A DNA stretch of 7,785 nucleotides from Bacteroidota bacterium (GTDB lineage Bacteria > Bacteroidota > Bacteroidia > Bacteroidales > JAADJA01): the NCBI GenBank assembly GCA_024278155.1, contig JAJRTT010000319.1, forward strand, positions 1 to 7,785, written 5' to 3'. This document shows, in pieces, positions 4,508 through 7,785 of the stretch (positions are counted from its first letter, which is position 1; each line of letters starts with the position of its first letter). Both the position numbers and the translations under genes were made by a program. Under the pieces are notes generated by a model. The model had not been told where the DNA came from and searched no databases. It worked only from the letters and a program-made list of their open reading frames with translations.

Positions 4508-7414
4508 TTAATGCTTTTGAGAAGAATAATCTTCAATGGGCGTACATGTGCAAACGAGGTTCCGGTCGCCATAGGCATCATCGATTTTTGTGACTGGTGG
4601 CCAGTATTTGTCCAGTTCCTTCAATTCCATGGGATAAGCAGCTTTCTTGCGTGTGTAGGGAAAATGCCATGAATCCGATGTGGCCATCGTGGCTGTGTGG
4701 GGCGCATTTTTTATCACATTATTATCTTTATCGGCTTTCCCATTTTCAATTTCACTTATTTCCTTTCTTATTTCGTGCATGGCTTCCACAAAACGGTCCA
4801 ATTCGGACAAAGGTTCGCTTTCGGTAGGTTCCACCATCAAAGTGCCATGCACGGGAAAGGCAACGGTGGGCGCATGGAAGCCATAATCCATCAATCTTTT
4901 GGCAATGTCGATAACCGGGACATTTGCAGATTTCATAAATGCGTTACAATCAAGGATCATCTCATGTGCCACCCTTCCGTTTTTGCCCGTATAAAGGATT
5001 TTGTAATCTTTTTCCAATTTTGATTTGAGATAATTGGCATTGAGGATGGCCATTTTCGTGGCTTCTGTCAGGCCATTTCCCCCCGAGAGCTTGATATAGG
5101 CATAGGAAATGGGCAAAATCATGGCACTTCCAAAAGGCGCTGCCGAAACTGCCCCGATCCCATGTTCGCCCCCGGTATCGACCAACGGATGAGCGGGGAG
5201 GAAAGGTTCCAGGTGTTTTGCGACACCAATGGGGCCAACTCCAGGGCCTCCTCCACCATGAGGGATGGCAAATGTTTTGTGCAAATTCAAATGACCAACA
5301 TCAGCCCCGATCAACCCCGGGTTTGTAAGTCCGACCTGGGCATTCATATTGGCCCCATCCATATAAACCTGTCCGCCGTTCTTGTGGACAATATCAACCA
5401 TCTCAAGGATTCCTTCCTCATAAACGCCGTGTGTGGAAGGATAAGTGATCATAATGGCCGCCAGCGAATCTTTATGTTCTTCGGCTTTGTTTTTCAGGTC
5501 TTCGATGTCGATGTTCCCTTGCCCGTCACATTTTACGATTATCACTTTCAGTCCGGCCATGACCGAACTTGCCGGGTTTGTTCCATGGGCGGAAGCCGGG
5601 ATAAGGCATATGTTCCTATGCCCTTCACCTTTGCTTTTCAGGTATTCCCTGATAACCATCAAACCGGCATATTCACCGGATGCCCCTGAATTGGGCTGAA
5701 AGGACACGGCCGAAAAACCCGTGATTTCCTTTAGGTCGTTTTCCAGGTTTTTTATCAATTTCAAATAGCCTTTTACCTGTTTGTTGGGGGCAAAGGGATG
5801 GATTTCCCCAAAGCCCGGCCAGCTTAGGGCAAACAACTCTGTGGCCGCATTCAGTTTCATGGTACACGAGCCCAATGGGATCATGCTCCGGTTAAGGCCC
5901 AGGTCGCGGTTTTCGAGTTTTTTCAAATACCGCATCATTTCCGTTTCCGAATGATAGGAGTTGAAAGCCGGATGTCCGAGATAACCGGATTTCCTTTTTA
6001 GGCTTTTTGGAAATGAAGTCTTTGACCGGGCTTCTTTTGGATCGATTTCGGAAATCTCCATATTGACGGTGGACGCAAAAATCTGGAGCATGATGTTTAT
6101 GTCCTTCGAGCTCGTGGTTTCATCCAGGCTGATCCCTACCGTACTTTTATTTATGTACCTAAAGTTCATTTCTTCGCGGAGGGCGGCCTTTTTTATCTTC
6201 TTGATATTTGCATTGGTCGGCAGGCCAATGGTCAGGGTGTCGAAATAATGGTTGTTTTTTATGGAATAACCATATTTGGCGAGTTCCCCGGCAAGTATTT
6301 TCGCAAGGCCGTTTATTTCCTTCGCAATATCCTTGATCCCCTTGGGGCCATGGTAGGAAGCATAAAGCCCGGCCATGATCGCCAACAAGGCCTGTGCAGT
6401 ACATATATTGGAAGTGGCACGTTCGCGTTTTATGTGTTGCTCACGGGTTTGGAGCGCCATCCGGTAGGCGTTATCACCATTCGCATCTTTTGAAATGCCG
6501 ATAATCCTTCCGGGGATGTTCCTTTTGTATTTTTCAGTGGTGGCAAAATAGGCGGCATGTGGCCCACCAAACCCCATGGGGACACCAAAACGTTGCGTGG
6601 AGCCAACTACCACATCAGCGCCCCACTCGCCGGGAGGAGTGAGAAGTGCGAGGCTGAGCAGGTCAGCGGCAACGGCAACCGAGGTTTCATTTTCATGGGC
6701 TTTTTGCACAAAACCGTTGTAATCGTGCACTTCTCCCCATTTGTCGGGATATTGAACAATGGCACCGAATACAGTATCGTTGAATTCAAAGTCGTTGTGA
6801 TTTCCAAAGGCCAACTCTATCCCAAGCGGATTTGCCCTTGTCTTCAGGACTTCGATGCTTTGGGGGAAAAGGCCTTTGGAGACAAAGAAGATATTGGCCC
6901 CCCTTTTTGCCTGTTTCCGGGGGCGCGCATTGTAAAGCATGATCATGGCCTCGGCGGCAGCAGTGCTTTCATCCAGTAAAGACGCATTGGCGATGGGCAT
7001 GGCCGTAAGGTCGGAAACCATTGTCTGGAAGTTGAGCAGGGCTTCCAACCTTCCCTGTGAAATCTCGGCCTGGTAAGGTGTGTAGGAAGTGTACCAGCCC
7101 GGGTTTTCGAGCACATTGCGAAGGATAACACCGGGCAGGATGGTGTTGTAATACCCCATCCCGATATAGGATTTGAAAATCTGGTTTTTTGAAGCCAGTT
7201 TTTCCAGGTGTTTCAGGAATTGGTATTCGTTCATCCCTTCGGGAAGATCCAGGGGTTTTTCCATGCGGATGGCCGGGGGGATGGTTTGGTCGATCAACTC
7301 ATCGAGCGAGGATGCGCCGGTACTTTCCAACATATCGCTTATTTCATGTTGACGGGGGCCGTTATGCCTATGAACAAAGTCGTTGCTTATCATTATATCA
7401 TTATTTGCCCTCAC
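4508..7414 (-). CDS. gcvP: Glycine dehydrogenase (decarboxylating), glycine cleavage P-protein
   Basis: The P-protein decarboxylates glycine with pyridoxal phosphate and passes the aminomethyl group to the lipoyl arm of GcvH; GcvT and the L-protein complete the cleavage to CO2, ammonia and methylene-tetrahydrofolate. The product is of the full-length single-chain type (968 residues from this start), not the split gcvPA/gcvPB type. The N-terminal half begins FVHRHNGPRQHEI and contains SYTPYQAEISQGRLEALLNFQ (about 110-130). The catalytic half has GSCTMK (515-520), SAHGTNPAS (608-616) and the cofactor lysine K713 in LHKTFAIPHGGGGPGVGP. The C-terminus ends with the conserved ...DRNLVCTCTPIEDY. 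The longest frame starts with GTG at 7414. The ATG at 7393 gives 961 residues (MISNDFVHRHNG) and is the likelier start. No gcvT or gcvH is in the window. Confidence 0.97.
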   Translation of the reverse strand: MRANNDIMISNDFVHRHNGPRQHEISDMLESTGASSLDELIDQTIPPAIRMEKPLDLPEGMNEYQFLKHLEKLASKNQIFKSYIGMGYYNTILPGVILRNVLENPGWYTSYTPYQAEISQGRLEALLNFQTMVSDLTAMPIANASLLDESTAAAEAMIMLYNARPRKQAKRGANIFFVSKGLFPQSIEVLKTRANPLGIELAFGNHNDFEFNDTVFGAIVQYPDKWGEVHDYNGFVQKAHENETSVAVAADLLSLALLTPPGEWGADVVVGSTQRFGVPMGFGGPHAAYFATTEKYKRNIPGRIIGISKDANGDNAYRMALQTREQHIKRERATSNICTAQALLAIMAGLYASYHGPKGIKDIAKEINGLAKILAGELAKYGYSIKNNHYFDTLTIGLPTNANIKKIKKAALREEMNFRYINKSTVGISLDETTSSKDINIMLQIFASTVNMEISEIDPKEARSKTSFPKSLKRKSGYLGHPAFNSYHSETEMMRYLKKLENRDLGLNRSMIPLGSCTMKLNAATELFALSWPGFGEIHPFAPNKQVKGYLKLIKNLENDLKEITGFSAVSFQPNSGASGEYAGLMVIREYLKSKGEGHRNICLIPASAHGTNPASSVMAGLKVIIVKCDGQGNIDIEDLKNKAEEHKDSLAAIMITYPSTHGVYEEGILEMVDIVHKNGGQVYMDGANMNAQVGLTNPGLIGADVGHLNLHKTFAIPHGGGGPGVGPIGVAKHLEPFLPAHPLVDTGGEHGIGAVSAAPFGSAMILPISYAYIKLSGGNGLTEATKMAILNANYLKSKLEKDYKILYTGKNGRVAHEMILDCNAFMKSANVPVIDIAKRLMDYGFHAPTVAFPVHGTLMVEPTESEPLSELDRFVEAMHEIRKEISEIENGKADKDNNVIKNAPHTATMATSDSWHFPYTRKKAAYPMELKELDKYWPPVTKIDDAYGDRNLVCTCTPIEDYSSQKH

Positions 7415-7423
7415 AAAAAAGGG

Positions 7424-7435
7424 AAGTAATTACTT
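7424..7435. promoter_or_regulatory. 12-bp palindrome between the gcvP promoter and start
   Basis: AAGTAATTACTT is a perfect 12-bp palindrome 10 bases before the GTG and about 30 bases before the likelier ATG of gcvP. It lies at or just downstream of the expected transcription start. A perfect palindrome here could be the binding site of a dimeric regulator, but it is AT-rich and short enough to arise by chance. Confidence 0.35.
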
Positions 7436-7450
7436 GAATTTTACGTGGGG

Positions 7451-7480
7451 CAAAATTAGAAATCTTATGAAGAAAACAAA
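7451..7480 (-). promoter_or_regulatory. Promoter of gcvP
   Basis: On the minus strand TTTG (7477-7480) is followed after 18 bases by TAATTTTG (7451-7458), a full match to the TAnnTTTG -7 box of Bacteroidota. The start would be near 7445, leaving a leader of about 30 nt to the GTG at 7414 or 52 nt to the ATG at 7393. Such a leader is far too short for a glycine riboswitch. Confidence 0.7.
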
Positions 7481-7560
7481 GGTTTTGTTTATTAGATGTG
7501 ATAAATATTATGGGTGGTAATTATTCGATGGTAAAATACTTCTCGATGTTGGTAAACAAG

Positions 7561-7593
7561 CTCGTTGGTGACAATATCAACGAGGGGGGGGGG
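7561..7593. repeat. Hairpin repeat, left copy, followed by a G10 run
   Basis: CTCGTTG (7561-7567) and CAACGAG (7578-7584) are perfect inverted 7-mers around a 10-base loop. A run of ten G (7584-7593) follows and leads straight into the 29-bp tandem array. The same sequence, with a few changes, recurs at 7738-7765. Combining the two copies gives a probable ancestral hairpin with a 10-bp stem (CTCGTTGGTG / CACCAACGAG) and an ACAA loop followed by a G-run. This is a non-coding interspersed repeat of unknown role. Confidence 0.7.
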
Positions 7594-7702
7594 CTTCGAC
7601 AGGCTCAGCCTGACCGCTGGGGCTTCGACGGGCTCAGCCTGACCGCTGGGGATTTGACGGGCTCAGCCTGACCGCTGGGGATTTGACGGGCTCAGCCTGA
7701 CC
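7594..7702. repeat. Tandem array of a 29-bp palindromic repeat, 3 full copies plus one partial
   Basis: Units begin at 7594, 7623, 7652 and 7681 with an exact 29-base period; the fourth stops after 22 bases. Each carries the core GGCTCAGCCTGACC. Copy 1 has a perfect CAGGCT-C-AGCCTG palindrome (7600-7612). Copies 2-4 have G in place of the A, which would still wobble-pair in RNA from the + strand. Copies 1-2 start CTTCGAC and copies 3-4 start ATTTGAC. The core resembles short palindromic intergenic repeats that I remember from many bacterial genomes. There are no spacers between units and no open frame, so it is neither CRISPR nor coding. Confidence 0.85.
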
Positions 7703-7737
7703 AGCGAGTGCATGGACATACCGGGATTGTAATCAAA

Positions 7738-7765
7738 CTCGTTGGTGACAACACCAATAAGGGGG
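7738..7765. repeat. Hairpin repeat, right copy
   Basis: Bases 7738-7765 repeat the element at 7561 in the same orientation. The first 13 bases (CTCGTTGGTGACA) are identical, followed by a diverged half and a G5 run. Here the inner stem TTGGTG (7742-7747) / CACCAA (7752-7757) with loop ACAA is intact while the outer CGAG has changed to TAAG; the left copy shows the opposite pattern. The two copies bracket the tandem array. Past this copy, 7766-7785 shows no recognisable feature before the window ends. Confidence 0.7.
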
Positions 7766-7785
7766 TGGATGCAGGAAGAATCCGG

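Noticed and set aside
5162..5689. Open frame of 175 codons on the + strand inside gcvP
   Set aside because: It is the antisense of the highly conserved PLP-binding half of GcvP; no independent coding signal.
7415..7445. Possible glycine riboswitch before gcvP
   Set aside because: The predicted leader is only about 30-50 nt and lacks the paired-aptamer features; a tandem or single glycine aptamer does not fit.
7594..7702. Possible CRISPR array
   Set aside because: Units abut with an exact 29-base period and no unique spacers, and there are no cas genes.

Overview
This window looks like chromosomal DNA of a member of the Bacteroidota, perhaps Bacteroidales or Marinilabiliales; the order-level placement is a guess. 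Three things support this: a Bacteroidota-type outer-membrane protein (DUF5723-like), promoters that match the Bacteroidota primary sigma consensus (TTTG, about 18-20 bases, TAnnTTTG), and the order coiled-coil gene, zapA, small RNA, rny, which I recall as typical of the phylum. Coding density is high and the genes look intact. I see no phage, plasmid, transposase or defence genes.

Layout. Bases 1-328 are AT-rich and intergenic. They hold a strong intrinsic terminator for a rightward gene lying off the left edge, then the leader of the DUF5723-like gene (329-1825, + strand). That gene meets rny head-on, and a hairpin with T-runs on both strands separates them. Everything from 1885 to 7414 is on the minus strand. 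Read in the direction of transcription it is gcvP (glycine decarboxylase P-protein), a 95-residue coiled-coil protein of unknown function, zapA (FtsZ-ring accessory), a roughly 200-nt structured RNA that I identify as 6S RNA, and rny (ribonuclease Y). The right end (about 7481-7785) is non-coding and holds a composite repeat: four 29-bp copies of a palindromic unit, bracketed by two copies of a second hairpin repeat.

How the genes relate. gcvP has its own promoter and serves one-carbon metabolism; it is probably next to the others by chance. The coiled-coil gene and zapA share one well-matched promoter and are 24 bases apart, so they very likely form a cell-division operon. The RNA sits between zapA and rny. 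It folds on paper into a long rod with a symmetric 17/17-nt central bubble and ends in a U-run, as expected of an RNA that mimics an open promoter and sequesters RNA polymerase. RNase Y, encoded just downstream, is the membrane-bound endonuclease expected to initiate mRNA decay.

The most rewarding parts for follow-up are the 6S RNA candidate, with its alternative 3' hairpin, and the composite repeat at the right edge. I found no convincing new multi-gene system.
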